Both the position numbers and the translations under genes were made by a program. The notes beneath the pieces are model-generated. The model had not been told where the DNA came from. It was given only the letters and a program-made list of their open reading frames with translations, and searched no databases. Shown piece by piece: positions 43,278 to 52,249 of a stretch of 64,000 nt of DNA (position 1 is the stretch's first letter; each line of letters starts with the position of its first letter). The stretch is from JANQPX01 sp039197065 (lineage in GTDB: Bacteria > Pseudomonadota > Alphaproteobacteria > Geminicoccales > Geminicoccaceae): contig JBCCUL010000032.1 of the NCBI GenBank assembly GCA_039197065.1, positions 55,838 to 119,837 on the forward strand, read 5' to 3'.

Positions 43278-44999
43278 ATGCAAAGAGCTTACGGACAAAA
43301 GGGCGTTCTTTCGACGGTGCTCTGGAAGGTGGTGCCGTCTTCCTGTGTGGCTCTGCTGGCCATATGGCTGTTGGTTGGCATCGGCGGCGTCTGGGTGCTG
43401 AAGCAGAACAATGCGCGGGCTCTCAAGGCCTCCGCGGAACAGCAAACCTGGGCCGTGGCTGACAAGATCGATTATTTCTACGACAGCCTTCGCAGCGTTG
43501 CCGACAACGCTCTTACGATCAACGCATTCGTTGATCCAGTGTCCGTCGAACATTTCCTCGGACCATTCTTCAGATCGTTCCGTATCGGCGAATACAGCTC
43601 GCTGGCTATTACGATGACCGATTTTACTGGGTTGGTGCTGGCGACGAATCGCCCCGGTAGTGATGATTCTACCTTGCCGCCGAAGGATCTCTGGCTGACG
43701 CCTGCGATTGCAGGCAATGACGTTCTGACGATCAAGGACGGTTCGCTTATCGCCGCCATACCGGTGAAGATTGGGGCTCTCCCGGAGGGGGCAATTCTGG
43801 TAACGCTGTCGGCGGCGGACACCGAGGCTCTCTTTTCTTCGCATAATCATGATGGCCAGGTCCAACTTCGGCATCAGGAACACGGCGTCCTCTTCGAGAC
43901 AAGCGTTGATCCGTCTCGTTCCGCCGATTTGGTCGAATCGCCGAGAGTCGATGTTCCTAACTTTCCTCAACTGGCACTGAACTCAGTCGTCTCCCTGGGA
44001 GAGGAGACGCCGCTGATGCATGTCCTCCACAGCTTCCTTCTGGTCGCATTTCTTGCTGATCTCGTTGCCTTGGTCTTCGGCATCTATATGACGGCGAGCC
44101 TCGTTTCGAAGCCACTCAATGGGCTTGTTACCAAGATCCAGTCGATGGAGAAGCTGACGGATCCGAATGAACGTCTGGTCGTCGAAGGGCCTCGTGAATT
44201 CAGAAATCTGGCCTCGGCCTTCAACGCTGCTGCCGGGCGTCAAGCGGACCTGACGTCGTCGCTCGAAGGAGCCCTGATCAACGAGAAGGCCATCAATGAA
44301 ACACAGCGGCAATTCGTGTCCCTGGTGTCGCACGAATTTCGGACGCCGCTTGCCATTATCGACGGTCAGGCGCAGCGTATTGTGCGAAGGATCGAGAAGA
44401 TGCCACGGGAGGACATCAAGACATCGATGGAAAAATGCCGATCGGGCGTCGCCCGTCTTATCGGCCTGATCGAAAGCGTCTTGAGTTCTTCACGGCTTGA
44501 AGCCGGCGCCATCGAATTCAAACCTGGTCCATGCGGTCTGGTGGATCTGCTGAGCGAAGTCGCCAAAGGTCAGGAAGGTATCGACAACACCCATCGGATT
44601 GTTCTCGACATCGATACCCTGCCGGATCAAATCGTCGCCGACGTGAAGCTGATGCGACAGATCTTCACCAACCTGCTCTCCAACGCTGTCAAATATTCCC
44701 CCGGCGCATCGACGGTCTGGGTCAATGGGCACAGGGACGGCGATCATGTGGTCATCGCGGTTCGTGATGAAGGCGTTGGTATTCCTGAAGAAGAGATGAA
44801 CAATCTGTTCAAACGGTTTTTCCGCGCCTCCACCGCCAGTGGCATTGCCGGAACCGGCATCGGCCTCAATCTGGTCAAGGAACTGATCGAGATGCATGGC
44901 GGGGAGATTTCGGTCACCAGCATTGCGGACCAAGGCTCGACATTTTCCATTCGTTTCCCTCTCAAACTGCCTTCGGACGAGACAGCCAAGGCCGCATAG
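43278..44999 (+). CDS. Membrane-bound sensor histidine kinase
   Basis: 573 residues. A first membrane segment (about 20-42) and a second (about 250-275) enclose a 200-residue periplasmic sensor region, probably a dCache-like fold. A HAMP-like linker (about 275-330) follows. The HisKA domain has the phosphoacceptor His in FVSLVSHEFRTPLAIIDG, and the HATPase_c domain has N-box FTNLLSNAVKYSPG, G1 DEGVGIPEEEM and G2 GTGIGLNLVKEL. No receiver domain is fused and no response regulator gene is adjacent, so it is an orphan kinase. The ligand is unknown. Confidence 0.93.
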   Translation: MQRAYGQKGVLSTVLWKVVPSSCVALLAIWLLVGIGGVWVLKQNNARALKASAEQQTWAVADKIDYFYDSLRSVADNALTINAFVDPVSVEHFLGPFFRSFRIGEYSSLAITMTDFTGLVLATNRPGSDDSTLPPKDLWLTPAIAGNDVLTIKDGSLIAAIPVKIGALPEGAILVTLSAADTEALFSSHNHDGQVQLRHQEHGVLFETSVDPSRSADLVESPRVDVPNFPQLALNSVVSLGEETPLMHVLHSFLLVAFLADLVALVFGIYMTASLVSKPLNGLVTKIQSMEKLTDPNERLVVEGPREFRNLASAFNAAAGRQADLTSSLEGALINEKAINETQRQFVSLVSHEFRTPLAIIDGQAQRIVRRIEKMPREDIKTSMEKCRSGVARLIGLIESVLSSSRLEAGAIEFKPGPCGLVDLLSEVAKGQEGIDNTHRIVLDIDTLPDQIVADVKLMRQIFTNLLSNAVKYSPGASTVWVNGHRDGDHVVIAVRDEGVGIPEEEMNNLFKRFFRASTASGIAGTGIGLNLVKELIEMHGGEISVTSIADQGSTFSIRFPLKLPSDETAKAA

Positions 45000-45061
45000 A
45001 GCCGTCACAGAATTGTTGTCGCTCGTCACGCCTCGGATCTCTGAAAATGCGGTGTCGCTCG

Positions 45062-45100
45062 GCGATTGCATCGGATGATCGGACATCATCCGATGATCGC
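45062..45100. terminator. Long hairpin between convergent genes
   Basis: Eleven perfect pairs (CATCGGATGAT / ATCATCCGATG) around a CGGAC loop, extended by GCGAT/ATCGC after a two-base bulge. It lies 60 bp after the histidine kinase stop and 130 bp after the convergent benE stop. There is no T-run, so it may be a factor-assisted terminator or an RNA-stabilising stem. Confidence 0.55.
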
Positions 45101-45228
45101 TTCCCTAAGAGAATCCAAGGCATCACCCGAAGTCGAAGCTTCAGCCCTGCCTCGCGAAGCTGGAGACTGGATTGACGTCGAAAGCCCATCCCGTTCGGAT
45201 GCGCGACGTGATCGACGGGGTGGTCGGC

Positions 45229-46392
45229 TCAGGAATGTCGCGTCTTGTCGAGGCCCTCAAACCCCATCATGGCGAGGCCAGCGACCAGCCCCCAGAAGGC
45301 CGAGCCAATGCCGAACAGGCTGATGCCTGATGCGGTGACCAGGAAGGTGGTTACGGCAGCGAAGCGCCGGCTCTCATCTTCGAGACCGGTGGCAAGGGCG
45401 TTCATGAACGGACCGATGAGAGCGATGCTGGCTACGGTCACGATCAAAGCTTCGGGAAAGCTTTTGAAGGCCGTCACCAATGATGCGCCGAACAGAGCGA
45501 GGACGCCGTAGCCGAGCGCATAAACCGGCCCGCACAACCAGCGTTTGTCCTTGTCGGGATGTGCTTCTGCGCCTGTGCAGATCGAGGCGGTAATGGCGGC
45601 GAGGTTGGAGGTATGGGCCGAAAGTCCTGCCGCTAACACGGAGGCGAGGCCCGTGATCGTCAAAATGGATCGCGTGGGTGCGGTGTAGCCTGCGGCTTTC
45701 AACACGGCGAAGCCCGGCAGATTTTGCGAAGCCATCGTGACCAGATAGAGCGGCAGACCGATTCCCATCAGGGTCGCGATATCGAATCCGGGCGCTACCC
45801 ATGTGAAACGCGACAGACCGATGGCGCCAAACGGCTCGTTCAGTCCCAAGGCATGGGCGAGCAGGATGCCGGCGGCCAGCACCAGCAAAACGGCCCAAGG
45901 TGGTGAAAAAGGCCTGAGCGCCGCAAAGGCGATGAGAAGCGGCAGCACCAGCAAAGGCGTCGACTGCAGATGATCGAAGACGGCGATCACGAAGGAGAAC
46001 AGGACGCCGGCCAGCATCGCCGATGCGATCGATCCCGGGATGCGCTCGATCACGGTGCCCAGCGGACGGAACATGGCCGTCACCAGGATCAGCCCGCCTG
46101 CCAGATAAAAGGCGCCGACCGCCATCTCCATGGTCACGCCCGATGACGTTGCGATCAAGGCTGCGCCCGGCGTGGACCAGGCGGTGACGATCGGCATCCG
46201 ATGCCGAATGCTCAAAATGGCCGTCGTGACCATCATCGAGAGGCAGAGTGCAGCGATCCAGGACGAGGTCTGATCCGGTGTGGCGCCGACGGCCTTTGCG
46301 GCCGCCAGCACGATGGCGACCGATCCGCCGAAGCCGACGAGTACGGCAACCAGGGCCGAGATGATGATGGAAGCGCGCATGGTCAGGTTCAT
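45229..46392 (-). CDS. BenE family benzoate/H+ symporter-like transporter
   Basis: 387 residues with about 12 hydrophobic segments. The BenE family appearance is clear: QTSSWIAALCLSMMVTTAIL early, PIVTAWSTPGAALIATSSG in the first third, LPLYLVTMASQNLPGFAVL in the middle, then LSAHTSNLAAITASICTG. These proteins import benzoate or related aromatic acids with protons across the inner membrane. There is no catabolic gene beside it; with paaABCDE about 9 kb away it suggests aromatic acid use, which is inference. Confidence 0.9.
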   Translation of the reverse strand: MNLTMRASIIISALVAVLVGFGGSVAIVLAAAKAVGATPDQTSSWIAALCLSMMVTTAILSIRHRMPIVTAWSTPGAALIATSSGVTMEMAVGAFYLAGGLILVTAMFRPLGTVIERIPGSIASAMLAGVLFSFVIAVFDHLQSTPLLVLPLLIAFAALRPFSPPWAVLLVLAAGILLAHALGLNEPFGAIGLSRFTWVAPGFDIATLMGIGLPLYLVTMASQNLPGFAVLKAAGYTAPTRSILTITGLASVLAAGLSAHTSNLAAITASICTGAEAHPDKDKRWLCGPVYALGYGVLALFGASLVTAFKSFPEALIVTVASIALIGPFMNALATGLEDESRRFAAVTTFLVTASGISLFGIGSAFWGLVAGLAMMGFEGLDKTRHS

Positions 46393-46543
46393 AGGGCAGG
46401 GAGCGACATCGGTACAGATGTGGGTGCGATCATCCAGATCGCCTGGTTGTGATTGGCATGATCGGCGTCACGGTCCATGTTGCGTCTGCAGACGATAACG
46501 CTTCGGTTTGAATCCAGGCACGTCCGACGTGCGAGGTCATGGA

Positions 46544-47866
46544 ATGTCGAGCGGCATGCGAAATCCGGAAAGCCTTCTCGCCGATACGTTTCTCGAGGCG
46601 GAGCAGGCGGGGCTGCGAATCGCTATCAAGGGACGAACGGTCGCCCTTTTGTTGCTCGGGAGCTTTTTGGTGATCTCGCGCAGCGGCAATCCGGAACACG
46701 CCTTAGAGCTCGGTCTGGGCATCGCCGGGTTCACCGCTCTCGGTCTCATCCATTTCGCGCTCATCGGCTCACGTTTCGATCGGCCCTGGCTGAAATACCT
46801 GTTCGTGATGTTTGACATCGCGGTCCTCTCGATGCTCATGGCGACGCAGCCCTTGTTCGAGACGGCCGATGTCCCCCAGGTCATCACCTTTCGAAACGCT
46901 GCGTTCCCATTCTACTTTCTGATCCTCGGTGTCGCCGCCTTCAGCTTCTCCCCGGGACTGGTGATCTGGGCCGGCCTTGTCGGCGTCGTCGGCTGGCTGG
47001 GCGCCTTCGCCTGGGCCATTCGCGATATGCCGGTGCGTCTCGAATGGCGCGATATCGGCCCATCCCCGACGACGGAGCATTTCCTCGCCACCTTCTTCGA
47101 CCCCAATTTCGTGGGCACGGGCAGCCGTATTCAGGAGTCACTGGCCTATCTTCTCGTGGCCGTGTTGATCGCCATCGTCATGTGGCGTGCGCGGGCAACC
47201 GTGCGGCGGCAATGGGAGCTGGATCAGGAGCGGCGTACGCTCTCCGAGATCTTCGGCCAATATGTTCCGAAGACGATTGCTGAACGGTTGATCAGCGACC
47301 GGGGTCTGCTCCAGCCGGTCGAGGGGACGGCGACGGTCCTGTTCATCGATGTCGCCGGGTTCACCAGGATGACCGAGGCGAACGGGCCGAGCGGCGTGGT
47401 CGGTGTCCTAAATGCGTTCTTCGACGAGGCGACCGCAACCATCACCCGTTATGACGGCGTGGTCACGCAATTCATCGGTGATGCCATCATGGCGACGTTC
47501 AACCTGCCTGTCCGAGATCCGGAACATGCCGCGAACGCCGTGCGCGCGGCGCTGGAGATCATCGATCTTACCGCGAATCGAACGTTCGACGGCGAGCGAT
47601 TGTCGGTACGCGCCGGGGTGGCTACGGGTCACGTGATCGCCGGCAGCGTCGGCGGCGGCGGGCGACAGACCTATTCACTCTATGGGGATACGGTCAATCT
47701 GTCGGCGCGACTGGAAGCCCTCAACAAGGAGCACGGCACCAGCCTCCTGCTTGATCAGGCTACGGTCGAGCGTCTCGCCGATTTACCGGTTCAGGCCATC
47801 GGCCTCGTCGAGGTTCGCGGATTTTCGGAGCCTGTCGCGACCTTCACGACCAAAGCCGCCGCATAA
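46544..47866 (+). CDS. Membrane class III adenylate/guanylate cyclase
   Basis: 440 residues from the ATG at 46544, with GAGGT ten bases upstream; the frame opens at 46508. About six membrane segments occupy residues 30-215. A short coiled linker with EIFGQYVPKTIAERL precedes the catalytic domain (about 240-435). Metal-binding aspartates are in TVLFIDVAGFTRMTE and QFIGDAIMATF, and the transition-state Asn and Arg are in YGDTVNLSARLEALN. The position that is often Lys for adenine recognition reads Gln (VTQFIGD), a variant I have seen in other bacterial cyclases. It may feed the CRP-type regulator at 29192-29908. Confidence 0.9.
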   Translation: MSSGMRNPESLLADTFLEAEQAGLRIAIKGRTVALLLLGSFLVISRSGNPEHALELGLGIAGFTALGLIHFALIGSRFDRPWLKYLFVMFDIAVLSMLMATQPLFETADVPQVITFRNAAFPFYFLILGVAAFSFSPGLVIWAGLVGVVGWLGAFAWAIRDMPVRLEWRDIGPSPTTEHFLATFFDPNFVGTGSRIQESLAYLLVAVLIAIVMWRARATVRRQWELDQERRTLSEIFGQYVPKTIAERLISDRGLLQPVEGTATVLFIDVAGFTRMTEANGPSGVVGVLNAFFDEATATITRYDGVVTQFIGDAIMATFNLPVRDPEHAANAVRAALEIIDLTANRTFDGERLSVRAGVATGHVIAGSVGGGGRQTYSLYGDTVNLSARLEALNKEHGTSLLLDQATVERLADLPVQAIGLVEVRGFSEPVATFTTKAAA

Positions 47867-47896
47867 TCCAGGGAAGGGCGGCGGCAGGGTCGCCTG

Positions 47897-48499
47897 TCAG
47901 CGTATCAGGACCTGATAGGCGCAGAGCTGATATTCCAGCTGATCGGTGGCGAGTTCGGTCGCGGTCGGCTCGTTGCTGGCGTAGTGGATTTCAACGCCCG
48001 GCAGGCTGCGGTGGGGAAGCGGACCGCTAGTGTCGCTGGCGCCGCGCACGCGCAGGCCGACGGCGATCGGCCTCGAAGGCTCGAACGCCGCGTTGATGGC
48101 CTCGAGCTCGGGCATGGTCGAGGTCGACACCACAAGGTAGATGGTGAGCGGCATGATCGATGAGCTATCGGCGCGATAGCGCACGCGATCGTCCTGATCG
48201 ATCACTTCCAAAGGCCGGCCGCGATCGTCGAGCGCCGTGACGCCGCTGCCGGAGCTGAGCTGCCAGGCGAGATCATGATCGGTCACGGTGAAGGCGTAAT
48301 ATCGCCATGAGCGATCGGGCGCGCCATTGAAGGCGATATCGTAATCCGGCTGATCGCCGCCGATCGCATCGCTCGGCTGAACGATCCAGGGGCAGCTGGC
48401 GAGGGCCTGGCCGCCGACCAGGCCGAGGAGGAGCGCAGCAGCCGAGGCGGTCTTCAGGTGGCGCGCGGCTGAACCTAATGAGAGCTTCAAGGGTCGCAT
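47897..48499 (-). CDS. Secreted protein of unknown function (last gene of four-gene operon)
   Basis: 200 residues from the ATG at 48499, with GGAAGGGGAAG upstream; the start lies inside the end of the preceding gene (13 bp overlap). The signal peptide ends near residue 34 (GGQALA). The mature part has one early and one late Cys, and a beta-rich core with SWRYYAFTVTDHDLAW and PLTIYLVVSTSTMPELE. This loosely recalls surface-presented DUF4384-like folds, but the similarity is too weak to call. The overlap ties it to the S16-like membrane protein gene. Confidence 0.7.
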   Translation of the reverse strand: MRPLKLSLGSAARHLKTASAAALLLGLVGGQALASCPWIVQPSDAIGGDQPDYDIAFNGAPDRSWRYYAFTVTDHDLAWQLSSGSGVTALDDRGRPLEVIDQDDRVRYRADSSSIMPLTIYLVVSTSTMPELEAINAAFEPSRPIAVGLRVRGASDTSGPLPHRSLPGVEIHYASNEPTATELATDQLEYQLCAYQVLIR

Positions 48500-49890
48500 C
48501 GATCTTCCCCTTCCACTGTCCTGACGTTGAAGCGCACCGAGCCGGGTGCAAGTGAACTCAGAAAATTGGCCGCCGCCGTCAAATCCAGACGGTCATCGGC
48601 TGAGCTCGCAGGAAACTGCTCGACCAGGGCATGCCGGATCTCAGCGGCGTCGAAGGGTTTCTCCGGCCGCGCAAGCAGCACCAGCATGTTGTCTTCCGCC
48701 TTTTCCGTCAGTTTCCAGCCCCATTCCCAAGCGCCGCCCGGCGTCAGCTCGACCGGTCGTCCGTCGGGCAGGGAGGGAGTCTTGACCTTGGCCGGCGAGG
48801 AACTGGCGAGCATGACCTGGGCCAGATGATACTGGTCCGGCCGTGTCCACTGTCCGAGAAGGTGGTTGTCGGTGCCTGGATCTTCGATCCTGATGCTCCA
48901 ACCGAGCGTGGAGCCTGCGGGCATGGTGCGCGCGATGCCGTCGCGCTCCAGCGGTACCGGGTAATAGCCGCCGTCGGGGGTGAAGCAGGCCTGGTAAGGC
49001 TCGGCGGCAAGCGCCATGCCGCCAGCCGGCAGAAAAGTCATGGTGATCCCTGGGCTCGGCCAGAGATGCCAGGCGACACCGGCCGCGATGATCAGCGCCA
49101 TGACGGCGGCGGCACCCTGCAACAGACGATCTGCCGCGAGATGACGGGCGCGTCTCGCTTTCAAGATGGTGGCGGCTTCGCCCAGCCGAGCCACCGGCAC
49201 GACACGGACACCGAACTTCAAGAGCTGTTCGACCACGGGCAGCGAGGCGACGTCCCGCTGCTCGCCATCCTGCTCGAAGGTAAGCGGCGTGAAGAAGAGA
49301 AGCTCGCGTTCGCGATCGAAGCGCGGCAGGTTGCTGTGGCTGGCGAGCGTAAGCACCAGATCCAGCTTGCCGGGCAGGCTGCCGACCGGCAGGATCTCGA
49401 CGTCGTCGGTGGCGTGACCGCTGGGCTGGCCGCCGAGCGCGCCTGTCGCGATGACCTGACGATCCGGACTGCCGCTCGCTCCCATGAGGAGGACCAGGGC
49501 CAGACCGAGTTCTGCGCTCCGGCCTTCGCTTGGCCCGGTCGGGCTTGCGGACTGCAGGCGCTGCGCCTCGATCCAGGCGAGACGCGCCACTTGCTGGTAA
49601 AGGGCGCCGATCGGCGGCTCGATGCCGAGCTTTCGAACGGCGCTCGCCGCCGCGCAGCCGGCCTGATAGAGGCCGACCTTGCGAAGAGGGGCTGCAACCT
49701 GATCCCAATCCTTGTCGCGCGCCTTCAGGTCGATTTCCGCGGCCTTGGCCGCCTCGGCGCTGCTCAGCGGGCTCAGGCCCTGATGCTGCGTGTAGATCTC
49801 GATCAGCCGATCTTCCTGCCGCTTGCCGCCGGCTTCGGCCGCTCCCGGCTGGACGATCGGGATCTGAACGGTTCTCCTGCTCTTATGCAT
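48487..49890 (-). CDS. Membrane protein with N-terminal Lon/S16-like Ser-Lys region
   Basis: 467 residues. Residues about 60-110 are helical. Residues about 118-190 read EGRSAELGLALVLL, then VIATGALGG and VEILPVGSLPGKLDLVL. This follows the order of the Lon proteolytic domain (GPSAGxAxALAL, VAVTGE, VLPVGGLxEKL), with Ser and Lys at the places of the Lon catalytic dyad. There is no AAA+ motor. A membrane segment follows at about 258-280 (AAAVMALIIAAGVAWHLW), then a 190-residue outer domain with two Cys. If the fold is right, this is a motor-less, membrane-anchored S16-like enzyme. It is the third gene of the operon 51887-47897. Confidence 0.65.
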   Translation of the reverse strand: MHKSRRTVQIPIVQPGAAEAGGKRQEDRLIEIYTQHQGLSPLSSAEAAKAAEIDLKARDKDWDQVAAPLRKVGLYQAGCAAASAVRKLGIEPPIGALYQQVARLAWIEAQRLQSASPTGPSEGRSAELGLALVLLMGASGSPDRQVIATGALGGQPSGHATDDVEILPVGSLPGKLDLVLTLASHSNLPRFDRERELLFFTPLTFEQDGEQRDVASLPVVEQLLKFGVRVVPVARLGEAATILKARRARHLAADRLLQGAAAVMALIIAAGVAWHLWPSPGITMTFLPAGGMALAAEPYQACFTPDGGYYPVPLERDGIARTMPAGSTLGWSIRIEDPGTDNHLLGQWTRPDQYHLAQVMLASSSPAKVKTPSLPDGRPVELTPGGAWEWGWKLTEKAEDNMLVLLARPEKPFDAAEIRHALVEQFPASSADDRLDLTAAANFLSSLAPGSVRFNVRTVEGEDRCDP

Positions 49891-49919
49891 GGCTGATCTG
49901 CCCGGACCGTCCAGCGGTC

Positions 49920-50504
49920 CTAGACGTCGTCAATCGTGCCGAGGACGGGGCGAAGCAGCGCCTTGCGCGTCGCTTCGTCGTCATGCAGACGGATCATGCC
50001 GTCGCCGTCCTCGTCGAGCTCGACGAGACCGATCAGCGTCTCGTAATTGCCCTCGGCGGCAAGACCGATCAGCCGACCGGCAAGCGCGTCGCTGGCATCG
50101 CCGAGCGCTTGGATCAGGACACGGATCATCTGGTCATCGACTTCCTTGATGTCGAGGCGGAACCGGCCGTCGCTGGTCTCGAGGGGGGCTGAGGGCAGGG
50201 GAATTTCACCGGCGCCGCTGTCAGCGGCAAGCCGCGTGAATTCGGCGATCTGCGTGAAGCGCTGGCGTCGCGGGTCGAAACGGATCACCTCCGCCGTCTG
50301 GCTCTGATCGACGGCTTGCTGTTCGGCCGCTCCCTTGAGCCAATCGCCGATCCGCTGGTTGTCGCCGCGCGGCCCAAGCTGCCGCAGCAGCTGTTCCACG
50401 GTATCACCGGTCACCTTCGGCTCGACATCGACGAGCTGCAGATGGTGTGCCGCCAGCTGCCAGAGGTTCTTCCGCTCATCATCGTTTAGAGGTTTGGTCG
50501 TCAT
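49920..50504 (-). CDS. Hypothetical protein (second gene of four-gene operon)
   Basis: 194 residues with GGAGACGGGAAAG before the ATG. Soluble and acidic. The N-terminal half is helical (DDERKNLWQLAAHHLQLVDV, then TVEQLLRQLGPRG). The C-terminal half has a short beta part (DGRFRLDIKEVDDQMIRVLI) and a helical end. There is no signal or membrane segment and no family I recognise. It is 29 bp upstream of the S16-like gene and 24 bp downstream of the 452-residue gene, so co-transcription is very likely. Confidence 0.65.
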   Translation of the reverse strand: MTTKPLNDDERKNLWQLAAHHLQLVDVEPKVTGDTVEQLLRQLGPRGDNQRIGDWLKGAAEQQAVDQSQTAEVIRFDPRRQRFTQIAEFTRLAADSGAGEIPLPSAPLETSDGRFRLDIKEVDDQMIRVLIQALGDASDALAGRLIGLAAEGNYETLIGLVELDEDGDGMIRLHDDEATRKALLRPVLGTIDDV

Positions 50505-50528
50505 CTTTCCCGTCTCCTGGCCCGAACG

Positions 50529-51887
50529 TTATGCTGACGCTGAAGCCTGGCGATTCAGACCTCGCTTGATCAGCTTTTGCGCGCGGCGATACAAGGCCGC
50601 CGCGAGGGCTTCATCATCCTGTCCGTCAAGCTCTTCGTCGCTGGCGATCAGTGCCAGAAAGTCCTGGTCGAAGAGGACGCCCTCGTCCCCCTCTTCGGGA
50701 TAGAGAGGACGCCCGCGGCCCAAAACCTGCTCGAAAAAATAGCGCATGGTGGGATCGAACCAGCCGGGCCGGTCCTCGATCAGCCGGTTCACCCAGTCGC
50801 CTGCCGCTTCCTGTCTGGCGAGGCGCTCTTCGATGTCCTCGGCATCCTCGTCCGCGAGCAGGTCGTGGCGGGAGCGGTCATCCTCGTCGTCATCGCCGCC
50901 GATCGCATCGTCTAGCGACTGAATGGGATAGCGCAGCACGGCCATGCCCACCTCGCTGGTGGCGAAGTCGTCGAAGCTGTCGAAGCCTGCGATCTGGCCG
51001 CATTCGCCCGCAAGTTCATCGAACGCGCGTCGATAGGAGCGCACCTGCTCATCCTCGACGCTCTGGCGAAGATAGTCCTCGGCCTGACGACGCAGCCGCT
51101 TCAGATAACGCAGCTTGGCGATCGAGGGGGTGTCGCGTTCATGCCAGCGTTCCGGATCAAGGCCGCAGCTTCTCAAAAGCGTGTAGCGCTCATTGAGCGA
51201 ATCGAGGACCCGGACCACCAGCCGCTGCGCGTCGCTGTCGGCGGTGAAGCCGTCGGCAAGCGGAGCCGGGGCGGCATCGATGACATCGAACCAGGACATT
51301 TCTTCGGGCATTTCCGCCGCATTCGGCGGCCGGATCAGCCAGAGCGGTCCATATTCATCGCGCCGCCGCCTGGCCTCGTCGCCGAAGTCATCGCCGAGCG
51401 CCACCCGCTGGGCCGCAAGCTTGGCGGCGAGCCGTGTGTTGAAATCATCGGATTGCTCATCCGCTGCCAGCGAGGAATCGCGACGGATTTCGACCTTGGA
51501 CCACTCTTCGCTGCCCGCTCCGAAACGGGCGAGCTGCGCCAAAAGGAGATGCATGTTGCCGGGCTCGTGCTTCAGGCGCCTTGCGAGCTTGAGGCGGCGC
51601 ATCAGCACCTGATGCAGGTAGACAATGCTCTGCTCGTGGACCTTGGCGACCTTGTTGCCGGCGAGCTGATAGCGATGCCATTGCTGCTCGCCTGACGCCC
51701 GAAAATCGCGATAGAGCAGCTGGCTGATATAGAGTTTCTTCGAAAGCGTCAGAAGGATGGACAGGTAATAGCGATCTCGGTCTGCCTGCTCGGCGGCAAG
51801 ATGCTTTTCTATCAGGCCGAGCATGTCGATGGCCAAGCGATCGAGAATCGTGTTGATCTTGAACCCTCTGATCGCCTGATCAGCCAT
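50529..51887 (-). CDS. Large hypothetical protein (first gene of four-gene operon)
   Basis: 452 residues from the ATG at 51887, chosen because GGGGAGAG lies just upstream; the frame continues to 51920. A soluble, mostly helical protein. The N-terminal 110 residues (IRGFKINTILDRLAIDMLG) form a compact helical part. A strongly acidic linker occurs near residues 340-370, and the C-terminal part ends in repeated short helices. There is no membrane segment or known catalytic motif. I do not recognise it. It leads the operon with the S16-like membrane protein and the secreted protein. Confidence 0.65.
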   Translation of the reverse strand: MADQAIRGFKINTILDRLAIDMLGLIEKHLAAEQADRDRYYLSILLTLSKKLYISQLLYRDFRASGEQQWHRYQLAGNKVAKVHEQSIVYLHQVLMRRLKLARRLKHEPGNMHLLLAQLARFGAGSEEWSKVEIRRDSSLAADEQSDDFNTRLAAKLAAQRVALGDDFGDEARRRRDEYGPLWLIRPPNAAEMPEEMSWFDVIDAAPAPLADGFTADSDAQRLVVRVLDSLNERYTLLRSCGLDPERWHERDTPSIAKLRYLKRLRRQAEDYLRQSVEDEQVRSYRRAFDELAGECGQIAGFDSFDDFATSEVGMAVLRYPIQSLDDAIGGDDDEDDRSRHDLLADEDAEDIEERLARQEAAGDWVNRLIEDRPGWFDPTMRYFFEQVLGRGRPLYPEEGDEGVLFDQDFLALIASDEELDGQDDEALAAALYRRAQKLIKRGLNRQASASA

Positions 51888-52171
51888 ACCGTCTCTCCCC
51901 GTCAATGCATTCTCTTTCAATGCCTGCGTTCACCGGACCCGCCTGGCAACAGTCATCGCATCTGTTTAGCAAAGCTTGGCCGTCAGTGCATCAATCGAAG
52001 CATCGAAATAGCGCCCGGCCGATCACGATCATGCCCAGGCAAGACAAATCCAGCCCCTTTTGCCTAGCGGTTGCAAAGGTCGGGGGCTGGGTGCGTTCAG
52101 TGTCCGTTACCGGCCGTTGCCAGCCTCCTCTTTCAAGAACCTCATTGTATGACCACTTCGGAAGATCCCCA

Positions 52172-52249
52172 GGGTGTCCCTCGAAAACTTGGCGGCCTAC
52201 CGTCGTCCCAGGCATAAACGGTCCGAGGCCATGATGTGATCACACCACT
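52172..52249 (-). repeat. Post-stop repeat, family 2, copy E
   Basis: Read leftwards, the element starts within the TAG stop of the OmpA gene: AGTGGTGTGATCACATCATGG, then CGGACCG, TGCC, GACGGTA, GGCCGCC and AAGTTTTCGAGG. Its distal half matches copy D after recG. The region between it and the next gene (51888-52171) shows no gene. Confidence 0.65.

Noticed and set aside
52235..52244. TGTGATCACA as a CRP site
   Set aside because: The half-sites abut without the six-base spacer, and the sequence belongs to post-stop repeat copy E downstream of a gene.
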